Assembly: GCF_944381005.1 (NCBI RefSeq)
Contig: NZ_CALWJM010000034.1
Coordinates: 1 to 64,000, forward strand
Reading direction: 5' to 3'
Source of the DNA: an uncultured Butyricicoccus sp.
GTDB lineage: Bacteria; Bacillota; Clostridia; Oscillospirales; Butyricicoccaceae
Length of the DNA: 64,000 nucleotides
The translations under genes and the position numbers were made by a program. The notes under the pieces are model-generated. The model saw nothing but the letters and a program-made list of their open reading frames with translations, was not told the DNA's origin and did not search any database. How positions within the stretch are numbered: the first letter of the stretch is position 1; each line of letters begins with the position of its first letter. Positions 7,640 to 16,811 of the stretch are shown here, piece after piece.

Positions 7640-8944
7640 TTACTGCTTGGGAACCAGCACTTCGGTGCCGCCCATGTAAGGCTGAAGCACCTTGGGAATG
7701 GTGACAGTGCCGTCGGCTTGCAGATGATTTTCCAAGAAGGCAATCAGCATACGCGGAGGTGCAACCACGGTGTTGTTGAGGGTATGTGCCAGATACAGCT
7801 TACCATCCTCACCGCGTACACGGATTTTCAGGCGGCGTGCCTGTGCGTCGCCCAGATTGGAGCACGAGCAAACTTCAAAATACTTCTTCTGACGCGGGCT
7901 CCAAGCCTCGATATCACAGGACTTGACCTTGAGGTCAGCCAGGTCACCCGAGCAGCATTCCAGCTGGCGTACCGGTACTTCCAAGCTCTGGAACAGCTCA
8001 ACCGAGTAGCGCCACATCTTTTCATACCAGTCCATCGAATCTTCCGGACGGCAGATGACGACCATTTCCTGCTTCTCGAACTGGTGGATACGGTATACGC
8101 CGCGCTCCTCAATGCCGTGGGCACCCTTTTCCTTGCGGAAGCAGGGAGAATAGGAAGTCAGGGTCTGGGGCAGGCTGGCTTCGGGTACAATCTGGTCGAT
8201 AAACTTACCAATCATCGAGTGTTCGGACGTACCGATAAGGTACAAATCTTCGCCCTCAATCTTGTACATCATGGCATCCATTTCGGCGAAGGACATAACA
8301 CCGGTGACAACGTTGCCGCGAATCATAAACGGCGGGATGCAGTAAGTGAAGCCCTTGCCAATCATGAAGTCACGCGCATAAGCGATAACCGCTTCATGCA
8401 GGCGTGCGATGTCGCCCATGAGGTAGTAGAAGCCGTTACCGGCAACACGGCCGGCGCTGTCCAAGTCGATACCGCCGAAGCTCTCCATAATCTGGGTATG
8501 GTACGGGATTTCGTAGTCGGGCACGACCGGTTCCCCAAAGCGTGCGACTTCAACGTTTGCGCTGTCGTCGGGGCCAATCGGAACCGACGGGTCAATCATC
8601 TGCGGAATGGTCATCATGATTTTAGTGACCTTGGCTTGCAAGTCGGACTCCTGTTCTTCAAGCTGCTTGAGGCGGTCGGCCTGTGCGCTGACCTGCGCCT
8701 TGACTGCCTCGGCTTCCTGTGCCTTGGACGGGTCTTTCTTTGCCTGACCCATCAGCATACCAACCTGCTTGGACAGCTTTTTCCGGTTGGAGCGCAGTTC
8801 ATCGGCTTCCTGAATGGCGGCGCGAAGCGCGGCATCCAGCTTGATGACCTCATCGACGAGCGGCAGCTTGTCCTCTTGGAATTTCTTGCGGATGTTTTCC
8901 TTGACCGCTTCCGGGTTTTCGCGCACGAAACGAATGTCTAACAT
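7640..8944 (-). CDS. serS: Seryl-tRNA synthetase
   Basis: This cytoplasmic class II synthetase charges tRNA-Ser with serine. The 434-residue protein has the usual length. It starts with MLDIRFVRENPEAVKEN, followed by the long antiparallel coiled-coil arm (residues about 30-105). The motif 2 region is visible as FRKEKGAHGIEERGVYRIHQFEKQE, here marked by FRKEKG and HQFEKQE. Motif 3 lies in NNTVVAPPRMLIAFLEN. The start has AAAAGGGG. The 40-base gap to the upstream gene is too short for a T-box leader, so transcription may come from the gene before it. It ends at a terminator inside a dispersed repeat. Confidence 0.97.
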   Translation of the reverse strand: MLDIRFVRENPEAVKENIRKKFQEDKLPLVDEVIKLDAALRAAIQEADELRSNRKKLSKQVGMLMGQAKKDPSKAQEAEAVKAQVSAQADRLKQLEEQESDLQAKVTKIMMTIPQMIDPSVPIGPDDSANVEVARFGEPVVPDYEIPYHTQIMESFGGIDLDSAGRVAGNGFYYLMGDIARLHEAVIAYARDFMIGKGFTYCIPPFMIRGNVVTGVMSFAEMDAMMYKIEGEDLYLIGTSEHSMIGKFIDQIVPEASLPQTLTSYSPCFRKEKGAHGIEERGVYRIHQFEKQEMVVICRPEDSMDWYEKMWRYSVELFQSLEVPVRQLECCSGDLADLKVKSCDIEAWSPRQKKYFEVCSCSNLGDAQARRLKIRVRGEDGKLYLAHTLNNTVVAPPRMLIAFLENHLQADGTVTIPKVLQPYMGGTEVLVPKQ

Positions 8945-8984
8945 AGTTTTTTTCCCCTTTTATATTGATTAAGATAGAACGAAG

Positions 8985-9542
8985 TTATTGCACAGTGCGT
9001 GTTTGTGCATAGAGCGAGGTAAACAGCGCGGCACTCTCCTCTTTGAGCAGTGCATTTGCGTCGGTGCCGTTGAGCTTTTCCAGACCGTAATCGGTCACCA
9101 GCTTGTCAACGCGGGTCTTGGCATCGGCAACACGGCTCTGTTCCAGTTCCTGCTGTGCCAGCAGCATTTCATACAGCACCTTTTTCTGGTCGGACAGCTT
9201 TTCGAGTGCCGCCAACATATCATCGGTGTTGTCGGTGTTGGTCTGCTTCATCAGCTTATCGAGAATGGCTTGCTGTTCATTTAACAGTTTGGTCTGTTCC
9301 TCGACCGACTGCTGGAGCACTTCGACGCGGGCGTTTGCGCCCTGCACGGCGCTGGTCTGGGTGTCGAGCTGGGTGCTGAGTTCACTCAGGCGTTTATCTG
9401 CGCGCACCTGTGAGACATAACTGAGCAGGATGAGCGCAAGCGCAACGCAGAACAGGCCGATGACATAAAAGACCAGATATTTTTTGGACTCCTGATGTTT
9501 TTCACAGGGATTCTGTTCGGCGGGCTTGTTGTTTTCTTCCAT
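8985..9542 (-). CDS. Membrane-anchored coiled-coil protein of unknown function
   Basis: I do not recognise this 185-residue protein. It has a short charged cytoplasmic N-terminus with EENNKPAEQNPCEKHQESKK, one transmembrane helix (about 22-43, YLVFYVIGLFCVALALILLS) and a long heptad-rich region (about 50-160) predicted to be coiled coil. The topology resembles divisome or septum proteins of the DivIC/EzrA kind, but no sequence motif supports that name. It is encoded 18 bases after parB in the same direction, so it is probably cotranscribed with the chromosome segregation genes and serS. The start has AAGGAGG. Its position next to parB invites a link to segregation or division, which is inference only. 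Confidence 0.7.
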   Translation of the reverse strand: MEENNKPAEQNPCEKHQESKKYLVFYVIGLFCVALALILLSYVSQVRADKRLSELSTQLDTQTSAVQGANARVEVLQQSVEEQTKLLNEQQAILDKLMKQTNTDNTDDMLAALEKLSDQKKVLYEMLLAQQELEQSRVADAKTRVDKLVTDYGLEKLNGTDANALLKEESAALFTSLYAQTRTVQ

Positions 9543-9560
9543 GAAAGTTCCTCCTTGCCG

Positions 9561-10439
9561 TCAAACGGACAGTGTTTCGAGGGCGGCGGCCAGACGTTCC
9601 AGGTCGTCGTCGCCGTAAAACTCCAGCGCGACCGTTCCGGCGGTTTTGCCCTGTTCGATGCGCACGCGGCGACCGAGTGCGCTTTCCAGCCGGTGCGCAA
9701 GCTCGGCCATGTAATCGACCTCGAAAGGTGCATCAGCCGGTGGGGTCTGGTTTTGCTCCTCGGCTGTGTGGGTCAGATTTTTGGCGAACTTCTCGGCCTG
9801 CCGCACGCTCATGCCCGCCATTTTTTCGAGCACTTCGGGCGTGCGTAACGACTCGTCTTTGATGGCGAGCACGGCGCGGGCGTGACCGGCGGACAACGTG
9901 CCGCTGGCAACCATCTCTTGTGCCGATTCGGGCAGCGCGAGCAGGCGCAGCGCATTTGCCACGGCGGGGCGCGACTTGCCGACGCGCTCGGCGACCTGTT
10001 CTTGGGTCAGCCCGTATTCCTCCATCAGACTTTGATAGCCCTGCGCTTCTTCGACCGGGTTGAGGTCTTGGCGCTGCAAGTTTTCGATGAGTGCCAGTTC
10101 CATCACGGTCTTGTCATCTGCTTCAATGACAAGGGCAGGAATCTCGGTCAGTCCAGCCGAGCGGGCCGCGCGCCAGCGGCGTTCGCCCGCGATAATCTGA
10201 TAATACTCACCGTCGGTCTTGCGCACGGTGATGGGAGTGACCACGCCGTGCATGGCAATCGAGCGGGTCAGCTCCTGCATGGCTTCGGGTTCAAAGGTTT
10301 TACGCGGCTGTTCCCGGTTGGGTTCGATGAGCGTCATGGGCAGCGTCGATACACCGCCGTCTGCTTCGCTCTCGGCGAACAGGCTCTCTCCCAAAAGCGC
10401 TCCGAAGCCTTTGCCCAGACCGCCTTTTGCTTTAGACAT
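9561..10439 (-). CDS. parB: Chromosome partitioning protein ParB (Spo0J)
   Basis: The 292-residue CTP-dependent DNA clamp loads at parS and organises the origin. It begins MSKAKGGLGKGFGALLGE, the typical ParA-stimulating N-terminus. It has the CTP-binding GERRWRAAR patch, ENLQRQDLNPVEEAQGYQ, the HTH GKSRPAVANALRLLALPE and a C-terminal dimerisation domain. The start at MSKAKGG has a GGAGGG site; a longer frame upstream overlaps parA and is not supported. It lies 11 bases after parA. Four parS sites were found within about 14 kb of it. Confidence 0.96.
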   Translation of the reverse strand: MSKAKGGLGKGFGALLGESLFAESEADGGVSTLPMTLIEPNREQPRKTFEPEAMQELTRSIAMHGVVTPITVRKTDGEYYQIIAGERRWRAARSAGLTEIPALVIEADDKTVMELALIENLQRQDLNPVEEAQGYQSLMEEYGLTQEQVAERVGKSRPAVANALRLLALPESAQEMVASGTLSAGHARAVLAIKDESLRTPEVLEKMAGMSVRQAEKFAKNLTHTAEEQNQTPPADAPFEVDYMAELAHRLESALGRRVRIEQGKTAGTVALEFYGDDDLERLAAALETLSV

Positions 10440-10450
10440 GGGTTCCCTCC

Positions 10451-11212
10451 TTACGGATTCTTTTCTAAAAATTCCTCTGCGACTGCGATGTAAGCAGTTG
10501 CACCGCGGCAAGAGCGGTCATACGCGGTAATCGGCTTGCCGTGGCTGGGGGCTTCGGACAGGCGCACGTTGCGCGGCACGACCGAAGCGTAAACGCGGTC
10601 ACCGAAATGCTTTTTGACCTCCTCGACCACCTGCACCGCCAAATTGGTACGGCCGTCGTACATGGTCAATAAGATACCCTCGATGCGGATTTTTTTATTC
10701 AGGCCGCGCTGCACCGAACGCACGGTTGCCATGAGCTGGGACAAACCTTCGAGTGCATAGTATTCGGTTTGCAGCGGCACCAAAAAGGAGTCGGCTGCAC
10801 ACAGGCAGTTGAGCGTGAGGATACCGAGCGACGGCGGGCAGTCGATGATGATGAAGTCGTAATCGTCGCGCAGCGGTTCGAGCACATCTTTCAGGCGGTA
10901 CTCGCGGCGCGGCAGCGCAATCAAATCGACTTCGGCGCCGGCAAGGTCAACGTTGGAGCCGAGCACGTCCACCCATTCGGTATGTACGACAGCGGCTTTG
11001 CTGTCGGGCTTATCGGAAATGATAAGTTCATAGATGGAGGTTTGCAGCTCGCGGGGTTCCAGCCCCACGCCAGAGGTGGCATTGCCCTGCGGGTCGAAGT
11101 CACACAGCAGCACTTTTTTCTCTTTTTCGGTCAGTGCGCACGCCAGATTGATTGCGGTTGTGGTCTTGCCCACGCCGCCTTTCTGGTTGATGAGCGCAAC
11201 AATCTTCGCCAT
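10451..11212 (-). CDS. parA: Chromosome partitioning ATPase ParA (Soj)
   Basis: The 253-residue ATPase has the deviant Walker A KGGVGKTTTAINLA at about residues 11-24, the Walker A-prime CDFDPQGNAT, and Walker B IIIDCPPSLGILTLN. It is the standard Soj length. Soj works with ParB at parS to move origins, and in Bacillus it also regulates DnaA. A promoter lies at 11282-11309 and a perfect parS lies 14 bases further upstream, so ParB spreading could feed back on this operon. Confidence 0.97.
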   Translation of the reverse strand: MAKIVALINQKGGVGKTTTAINLACALTEKEKKVLLCDFDPQGNATSGVGLEPRELQTSIYELIISDKPDSKAAVVHTEWVDVLGSNVDLAGAEVDLIALPRREYRLKDVLEPLRDDYDFIIIDCPPSLGILTLNCLCAADSFLVPLQTEYYALEGLSQLMATVRSVQRGLNKKIRIEGILLTMYDGRTNLAVQVVEEVKKHFGDRVYASVVPRNVRLSEAPSHGKPITAYDRSCRGATAYIAVAEEFLEKNP

Positions 11213-11281
11213 TGGCGTTCCCCTTTCCCGGTGGGATGCAGTGTTTTACACCGTTCCGTTCCCTATTTGATATTCTTCCTT

Positions 11282-11309
11282 ATTATATCACACAGCGGGC
11301 GGATTGCAA
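11282..11309 (-). promoter_or_regulatory. parAB promoter
   Basis: On the minus strand TTGCAA and TATAAT are separated by 16 bases, about 70 bases upstream of the parA start. Confidence 0.7.
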
Positions 11310-11322
11310 CCGCCGCCCGAAA

Positions 11323-11338
11323 TGTTTCACGTGAAACA
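11323..11338. promoter_or_regulatory. parS: parS centromere site 3 (perfect)
   Basis: TGTTTCACGTGAAACA matches the consensus exactly and sits just upstream of the parA -35 box. Confidence 0.95.
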
Positions 11339-11555
11339 GCCGATTTCCGCTCTGCAAAAACTGACACGTCCCGCCATGCACAAGAAATATTATTTTGGGT
11401 CGAAAAGCATGGGAAGCGCCGACTTTGACCCTTTTGCCGCTGAAAAATACCTGGGAAATGGGCTATCTGCGGTCAAAACTTCTTTACAATCCGGTAATGT
11501 CTGGTAATCTTGTAGATAGAGCGAACCACACGGAAAAAGGAGGCCATTTCCCACC

Positions 11556-12362
11556 ATGACACCTATGTTCAATCTGGTCGGCAGCGAACGCCAACTGCGC
11601 CGCATCAAAACCACCCAAATTTCCCGCAACCCCTATCAGCCCCGCAAATACTTTGAACCGGAAGCCATCAACCAACTTGCCGAATCCATCAAACAGTACG
11701 GTGTGCTCAACCCGATTACCGTGCGCCGCACGGCGGACGGCTATGAGCTGATTGCAGGCGAACGCCGTCTGCGGGCAGCGCGAGCGGCTGGACTGTCCGA
11801 AGTCCCCTGCCTGATTATGAGCGCCAGTGAAGAAGACTCGTCCGCCATCGCACTGGTCGAAAACTTGCAGCGGCGCGACTTGGACTTTTTTGAAGAAGCC
11901 GCCGGTTACCGCCAACTGATAGACCTGTACGGGCTGACCCAAGAGGAAGCCGCGCACAAGGTCGGCAAGACCCAAAGTGCGGTTGCAAACAAACTGCGTC
12001 TGCTCAAGCTGTCCCCGGAAAACATGCGCATGATACGCGACGGCGGCCTGACCGAACGCCATGCCCGCGCCCTGCTGCGTCTGCCGACCGAGGAAGAACG
12101 CTGCAAGGCAACCGCGCAAATCATTGAGCATCAGTGGAACGTCAGCCGCACCGAACAGTACATCGACCGCCTGCTGTCCACCCCACCCCAAAAGCCAACC
12201 GGCACGGTACGCCGTTTGATAAAAGATGTGCGCCTGTTTTTGAACACGGTGGACAAGGCGGTTGGCATGATGAAAGAGTCGGGTGTGGAGACCAGCTACG
12301 AAAAGGAGGAACGGGACGACGGCATTTTGGTCAAAATCCTGATTCCCAACGCACGCCATTAA
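11556..12362 (+). CDS. noc: ParB-family nucleoid occlusion protein (Noc-like)
   Basis: This 268-residue ParB paralogue has NPYQPRKYF, the CTP-binding GERRLRAAR, VENLQRRDLDFFEEAAGY and the DNA-reading segment GKTQSAVANKLRLLKLSPE. The NKLRLLKL stretch with Lys, and Gln-Ser before it, resembles Noc (GQSTIANKLRLLKLP) rather than Spo0J (SRPxIANxLRLLxLP). Noc blocks septum assembly over the nucleoid by binding its own sites and the membrane. The first residues do not show an obvious amphipathic membrane helix. Its orientation is unusual: it is divergent from parA and convergent with rsmG, whereas in Bacillus all these genes run one way. The RBS AGGAGG is 12 bases before ATG, rather far. Confidence 0.8.
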   Translation: MTPMFNLVGSERQLRRIKTTQISRNPYQPRKYFEPEAINQLAESIKQYGVLNPITVRRTADGYELIAGERRLRAARAAGLSEVPCLIMSASEEDSSAIALVENLQRRDLDFFEEAAGYRQLIDLYGLTQEEAAHKVGKTQSAVANKLRLLKLSPENMRMIRDGGLTERHARALLRLPTEEERCKATAQIIEHQWNVSRTEQYIDRLLSTPPQKPTGTVRRLIKDVRLFLNTVDKAVGMMKESGVETSYEKEERDDGILVKILIPNARH

Positions 12363-12407
12363 ATAAGCGATTGGCTTTCCATAGGATGTACCGGATTGAC
12401 CGGTTTT

Positions 12408-12432
12408 TCCTCCGCCCGGCGGAGGATTTTTT
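12408..12432 (+). terminator. noc terminator
   Basis: TCCTCCG and CGGAGGA pair around CCCGG and are followed by TTTTTT. Confidence 0.85.
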
Positions 12433-12441
12433 CTTTTACCA

Positions 12442-12475
12442 TAAAAAAAACGTTCTGCCAAAATTGGCAGAACGT
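12442..12475 (-). terminator. rsmG terminator
   Basis: ACGTTCTGCCAA pairs with TTGGCAGAACGT. On the minus strand the hairpin is followed by TTTTTTT. Confidence 0.88.
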
Positions 12476-12479
12476 CTAT

Positions 12480-13172
12480 TTACAGCGGCTGTGCCGAAAT
12501 CTTCTGAAACCGTCTCGGATACTTGCCCGGCGTCGGGCGCACCTTGCGCACGATGACCAACCGGCTTTTTCGGTCATCGGTCATGGGCACATCATAATCT
12601 ACCACCCGCTCGAGCGAGCCGCCCAAAATCGAGAACGCCTTTTTTGCCTGCTCAATCTCCTCATCCGAGCCGACCGCCTTCATGGCAATGAAATACCCGC
12701 CGACCTTGACCAGCGGCAGCGACAATTCGGCCAGCACATTGAGCCGCGCAACCGCGCGCGAAGTGGCAAGGTCAAACTGTTCGCGCCCGTCAAATTCTTC
12801 GGCGCGGGCGTGAACGGCGCGGGCATTGTCAATGCCCAACTGGTCAATCACACCATTCAAAAATTTAATGCGCTTGCCGAGCGCATCGAGCAGCGTGACC
12901 TGTGCATCGGTCAGCAGTGCCAGCGGCACGCCGGGAAATCCTGCGCCACACCCGACATCTATGACGGTCTTACCCGCCGCATAGGGCGCGAGCGGTGCGC
13001 AGTCCAGAAAGTGCCGCGTGACCACTTCCATCGGGTCGGTCACAGCGGTCAGATTCATCACCTTGTTGGTTTCCAACAGACAGTCGGAAAACGCAAGCAA
13101 TTTATCCACAGCCTGTGGACGGTTCAAGCCCAGCGTATCCAGTCCGGCTTGCAGCAATTCGCGTTCGGTCAT
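12480..13172 (-). CDS. rsmG: 16S rRNA (guanine527-N7)-methyltransferase RsmG (GidB)
   Basis: The 230-residue SAM-dependent methyltransferase modifies G527 of 16S rRNA. The SAM-binding motif [18 protein letters not shown] (about residues 68-86) and the upstream [19 protein letters not shown] are characteristic. The [11 protein letters not shown] segment is also typical. Its ATG overlaps the mnmG stop by four bases, so it is translationally coupled and is the last gene of that unit. Loss of this enzyme elsewhere gives low-level streptomycin resistance. Confidence 0.96.
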   Translation of the reverse strand: MTERELLQAGLDTLGLNRPQAVDKLLAFSDCLLETNKVMNLTAVTDPMEVVTRHFLDCAPLAPYAAGKTVIDVGCGAGFPGVPLALLTDAQVTLLDALGKRIKFLNGVIDQLGIDNARAVHARAEEFDGREQFDLATSRAVARLNVLAELSLPLVKVGGYFIAMKAVGSDEEIEQAKKAFSILGGSLERVVDYDVPMTDDRKSRLVIVRKVRPTPGKYPRRFQKISAQPL

Positions 13173-15052
13173 GCCTGTCCTCCTCCCTTTTCCACATTCA
13201 GATAAATCATCAACGCCGTGATATCGGCGGGCGATACGCCTGAAATGCGTCCCGCCTGCCCGAAGTTCAACGGCCGTATGTCTTTGAGTTTTTGCCGCGC
13301 CTCCAGTCGGAGCGACGGCACCGCATCATAATCTATATCGGCTGGCAGCGCACGCGCTTCCAGCTTGCGGAACTGCTCAACATCCTTTTGCTGTCGTGCG
13401 ATGTACCCTTCATACTTAATCCGGATTTCCACCTGTTCCCGAATGGCCGCGTCCAGTGTCGGACGTTCGGGGTCGAACGGCGCGAGCGCTTCATAGGTGA
13501 GTTCGGGACGGCGCAGCAAGTCGAGCAGACGGCAGCCCGCTTTAAGCGGGGTCGAATGTTGTGCCTGCAAAAACGCTTGCATATCCTCGGTCGGCTGCAC
13601 GCTGACTTTGGCCAGCCGCTCTATCTCGGCTTGTACCCGCTCATACTTTTGCTGGGTACGCGCCAGCCGTTCGGGAGAATTTAGCCCCACCCGCGCACCA
13701 ATGGGCACCAGCCGTTCATCGGCATTGTCCTGCCGCAGCAGTAACCGGTACTCCGAACGGGAAGTCATCATGCGATAGGGTTCGGGCGTGCCGCGCGTTA
13801 CCAAGTCGTCAATCAGCGTGCCAATATAGCCATCGGCGCGGTCTAAAATGAGCGGCGATTGGCCTTTGATTTTGCGCGCCGCGTTGATGCCAGCAACCAG
13901 TCCTTGCGCCGCCGCTTCCTCATACCCCGACGAACCGTTAAACTGCCCTGCCCCATACAGACCGGACACCTTGCGGCTTTCCAGTGTGGGCAGCAGTTCG
14001 GTGGGGTCTACGCAGTCGTATTCAATCGCATAAGCCGGGCGCATGACCTCGGCGTGTTCCAGCCCTTTGACCGTGTGCAGCATTTTGAGCTGTACTTCTT
14101 CGGGCATGGACGAAGAAAAGCCCTGCACATAGATTTCTTCGGTTTCCAAGCCCATCGGCTCCAAAAAGAGCTGATGACGGGGCTTGTCGGAAAAGCGGAC
14201 GACTTTATCTTCAATCGACGGGCAATACCGCGGGCCTACGCCCTCAATCGCGCCCGAAAACAGCGGGGAACGGTCAAGATTTTGGTGAATGACCGCGTGG
14301 GTCTGTTCGTTGGTGTAGGTCAGATGACACACGGCTTGATTTTGGGGCGGGTGCTCGGAGTCGAACGAAAACGGAATGATTTCGCGTTCCCCTTCCTGCA
14401 CTTCCAGTCCATCAAAGCAAATCGAGCGGCGATTGACGCGCGGAGGCGTGCCGGTCTTGAAGCGCTGCAAGCGCAGTCCCAGCCCTTTCAGGCAATCGGT
14501 GAGCGCGGTTGCGGCAAACATGCCGTCGGGGCCGCCCGCGTGGGTGTATTCTCCAATGATAATGCGCCCACCCAAAAAGGTGCCCGAACAGACGATAGCG
14601 GCCTTGACCGCATACCGCGCACCGGTGGCTGTGGTCACGCTGCACACCGCGCCGTGTTCATCGACCTCGATGGACACGACTTCGGCCTGTTTGAGCGACA
14701 AATTTTCGGTCGTCTCCAGACAGTGCTTCATATAGGAGCGATATTTGACGCGGTCGGCCTGTGCGCGCAGCGAATGGACGGCAGGGCCTTTGCCGCGGTT
14801 GAGCATCCGATACTGGATGCAGGCGGCATCGGCGGCCTTGCCCATCTCGCCGCCCAGTGCGTCCACTTCGCGCACCAAATGTCCTTTTGCCGTGCCGCCG
14901 ATGGCGGGATTGCAAGGCAGGTTGCCGACCGCATCTAAGTTAATCGTAAAGCACAGGGTCTGCAAGCCCAGACGTGCGCCAGCCAGTGCGGCTTCAATGC
15001 CCGCATGTCCGGCGCCAATCACGGCAATGTCATATGTGCCAGCAAAATACAT
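13169..15052 (-). CDS. mnmG: tRNA uridine-5-carboxymethylaminomethyl modification enzyme MnmG (GidA)
   Basis: The 627-residue FAD protein works with MnmE to install cmnm5 or nm5 groups at the wobble uridine. The N-terminal dinucleotide fold [17 protein letters not shown], the [21 protein letters not shown] segment (marked by NPAIGG and GHLVRE) and [16 protein letters not shown] [11 protein letters not shown] are present. [23 protein letters not shown] is the conserved C-terminal signature. Length is standard. The 192-base gap upstream is rich in DnaA boxes. The RBS GAGGAAATATCC precedes the start. Confidence 0.97.
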   Translation of the reverse strand: MYFAGTYDIAVIGAGHAGIEAALAGARLGLQTLCFTINLDAVGNLPCNPAIGGTAKGHLVREVDALGGEMGKAADAACIQYRMLNRGKGPAVHSLRAQADRVKYRSYMKHCLETTENLSLKQAEVVSIEVDEHGAVCSVTTATGARYAVKAAIVCSGTFLGGRIIIGEYTHAGGPDGMFAATALTDCLKGLGLRLQRFKTGTPPRVNRRSICFDGLEVQEGEREIIPFSFDSEHPPQNQAVCHLTYTNEQTHAVIHQNLDRSPLFSGAIEGVGPRYCPSIEDKVVRFSDKPRHQLFLEPMGLETEEIYVQGFSSSMPEEVQLKMLHTVKGLEHAEVMRPAYAIEYDCVDPTELLPTLESRKVSGLYGAGQFNGSSGYEEAAAQGLVAGINAARKIKGQSPLILDRADGYIGTLIDDLVTRGTPEPYRMMTSRSEYRLLLRQDNADERLVPIGARVGLNSPERLARTQQKYERVQAEIERLAKVSVQPTEDMQAFLQAQHSTPLKAGCRLLDLLRRPELTYEALAPFDPERPTLDAAIREQVEIRIKYEGYIARQQKDVEQFRKLEARALPADIDYDAVPSLRLEARQKLKDIRPLNFGQAGRISGVSPADITALMIYLNVEKGGGQA

Positions 15053-15083
15053 GGATATTTCCTCCGAATGGATGATACACAGT

Positions 15084-15240
15084 TGTTGATAACTCTGTGC
15101 ATACTTGGGATAACTGTGGATAGCGTATCAAAAAAATAATTTCAATTTGTAATTTATTTTATAAAAATGTCGAATCGTATTAGAAAATTGTGGTTATGCA
15201 AGGCTATCATCCACAATACACACAGGCGGCCTGTGGATAA
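15084..15240. other. DnaA-box cluster with AT-rich tract between mnmG and mnmE (candidate accessory oriC)
   Basis: One perfect DnaA box (TTATCCACA, minus strand, 15232-15240) is visible. One-mismatch boxes lie at 15084-15092, 15096-15104, 15115-15123 and 15207-15215. Between them is an almost pure A/T stretch (15127-15180). The arrangement of several boxes beside a melting-prone tract is what an origin or a DnaA titration site looks like. Confidence 0.7.
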
Positions 15241-15244
15241 CTTT

Positions 15245-16609
15245 TTATTTGCCTACGCAGAAATGTGCAAAGATGTGGTCAACGATATCGGCTTGCACAC
15301 TCTGTCCGGTCAGCTCGCCCAGACAGGCAATGGCCTGTTCCATGTCATACACCACGGCATCGGGCGAAAATCCCGCCAGCAACTGCTGCTCGGCCTGTTC
15401 CAGATGGCGTGCCGTATGGCTTAAAATCTCGGCTTGCCGGATGTTGGTAATCAAGCCGCCATCTTGCGGCAGGTCGTGTACGCCGGTGAGCGTGGTCAGC
15501 GTCTGGGTCAGGCGCTCCAATCCCTCCCGCTTTTTTGCCGACAACGGCACTACATAATCGAACATTTGTTTTATTTCATCGACTGCAATCGCCTGCGGCA
15601 AATCGGCTTTGCTCAGCACGGCAACGACGCGCTGTGCATCGCGGGCGGCTTGCATGACCATGCGGTCTTCTTGAGTAAGTGGGCGGCTGCCATCGAAAAC
15701 CGCCAGCACGACCCCTTGCTGTCCTGCCCGCGCGACGGCATCGCGCGCACGCGACACACCGATTTGTTCCACTGGGTCATCGGTGTCGCGCAAACCGGCG
15801 GTATCCTGAAGGCGCAGTACCAGTGCGCCCAAATGCAGCGTCTCCTCGACCGTATCGCGGGTCGTACCGGCGATATCGGTCACAATGGCGCGGTCATAGC
15901 CCAAAAGCGCATTCAGCAGCGTGGACTTTCCGGCATTGGGCCGCCCGATGATGGCGCAGGGCAAGCCCTCGCGCAGCGCGCGCCCGCGCTCGTAGCTGTC
16001 GCGCAGTTCGGTCAACCGGCTGCGCATGTCGGTCAGGGTGCGGGCAATCTGCTCGCGGGGCAGGTCGTCGATGTCCTCATCGGGGTAGTCGATGACCGCC
16101 AAAAACTGCGCACACACGCCGATAAGCGTTTGCCGCATGTCAGAAAATGCCGCCGAAATGTGCCCGCCGAGCTGTGCGGTTGCCAGTGCCGCGGCCTGTT
16201 CGGACTGCGCACACACCAAATCATTGACCGCTTCGGCGGCAAACAAGTCCATTTTGCCGTTGACAAATGCGCGGCGGGTAAATTCGCCCGGTTCGGCCTG
16301 TCTTGCACCCAGTTCAAACAGTGCGGCCAAGGTCGCCTGTAACACGGCGGACGCGCCGTGACAGTGAATCTCGGCCATCGGTTCGCCGGTATAGGTGGCG
16401 GGGGCGGGGAAAAAGACCGCCATCGGGCGGTCAATCTGGCGGTCGTGAACGGTCAGTGTGCCGTAGGTGAGCATACGCGGCACCAGCTCTCCCCCGCCGA
16501 CCGGTGTAAACAGTGCATTGAGATATTGGGCGGCGCAGTCTCCGGAAATGCGCACAATTCCAATTGCACCGCCGGGCGCGGTGGACAGTGCGGCAATGGT
16601 TTGAGCCAT
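15245..16609 (-). CDS. mnmE: tRNA uridine modification GTPase MnmE (TrmE)
   Basis: The 454-residue GTPase partners with MnmG. It starts MAQTIAALSTAPGGAIGIVRISG and has the formyl-THF-binding N-domain. The G domain shows GRPNAGKSTLLNAL and DIAGTTRDTVEE (G1 and G2), DTAGL (G3) and SKADL (G4). It ends FCVGK, with the conserved Cys of the C(I/V/L)GK motif. The start is set by GGAAGG and by homology; the open frame continues 56 codons upstream without support. It is separated from jag by 202 bases and a terminator. Confidence 0.97.
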   Translation of the reverse strand: MAQTIAALSTAPGGAIGIVRISGDCAAQYLNALFTPVGGGELVPRMLTYGTLTVHDRQIDRPMAVFFPAPATYTGEPMAEIHCHGASAVLQATLAALFELGARQAEPGEFTRRAFVNGKMDLFAAEAVNDLVCAQSEQAAALATAQLGGHISAAFSDMRQTLIGVCAQFLAVIDYPDEDIDDLPREQIARTLTDMRSRLTELRDSYERGRALREGLPCAIIGRPNAGKSTLLNALLGYDRAIVTDIAGTTRDTVEETLHLGALVLRLQDTAGLRDTDDPVEQIGVSRARDAVARAGQQGVVLAVFDGSRPLTQEDRMVMQAARDAQRVVAVLSKADLPQAIAVDEIKQMFDYVVPLSAKKREGLERLTQTLTTLTGVHDLPQDGGLITNIRQAEILSHTARHLEQAEQQLLAGFSPDAVVYDMEQAIACLGELTGQSVQADIVDHIFAHFCVGK

Positions 16610-16733
16610 GTTCTCAGCCTTCCTTTCGTGAGATTCCATACGTTTTTTTATTTTATCACATTCCGCGGCACTTGGGCAGAGGTTTGACGGGATTTTGTCA
16701 AAAACTTGCCGGATTTGTGGCGGGGTGGGACAG

Positions 16734-16771
16734 CAAAACCCCACCCGCTCGACCGAACAGGTGGGGTTTTG
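16734..16771 (-). terminator. Terminator-like hairpin downstream of jag
   Basis: CAAAACCCCACC pairs with GGTGGGGTTTTG across a 14-base loop. The following T-run is short, so read-through into mnmE is possible. Confidence 0.6.
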
Positions 16772-16811
16772 AGGCACGCGGACGCGGCTGCATCCGGTGA
16801 AAAAGCCGGTT

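Larger units (their letters stand above)
11213..11555. other. Divergent parA-noc intergenic region with parS
   Basis: This 343-base gap holds the parA promoter (11282-11309) and parS site 3 (11323-11338). The remainder up to noc contains no convincing gene. The noc promoter was not identified; TACAAT at 11485 is a possible -10 without a good -35. Confidence 0.7.

Noticed and set aside
8945..8984. A T-box leader upstream of serS
   Set aside because: Only 40 bases separate serS from the preceding gene and no T-box sequence is present.
11440..11555. A Noc-binding site (ATTTCCCGGGAAAT) near noc
   Set aside because: Only half-sites (GGGAAAT, ATTTCCC) occur; no full palindrome was found here or in the other gaps inspected.
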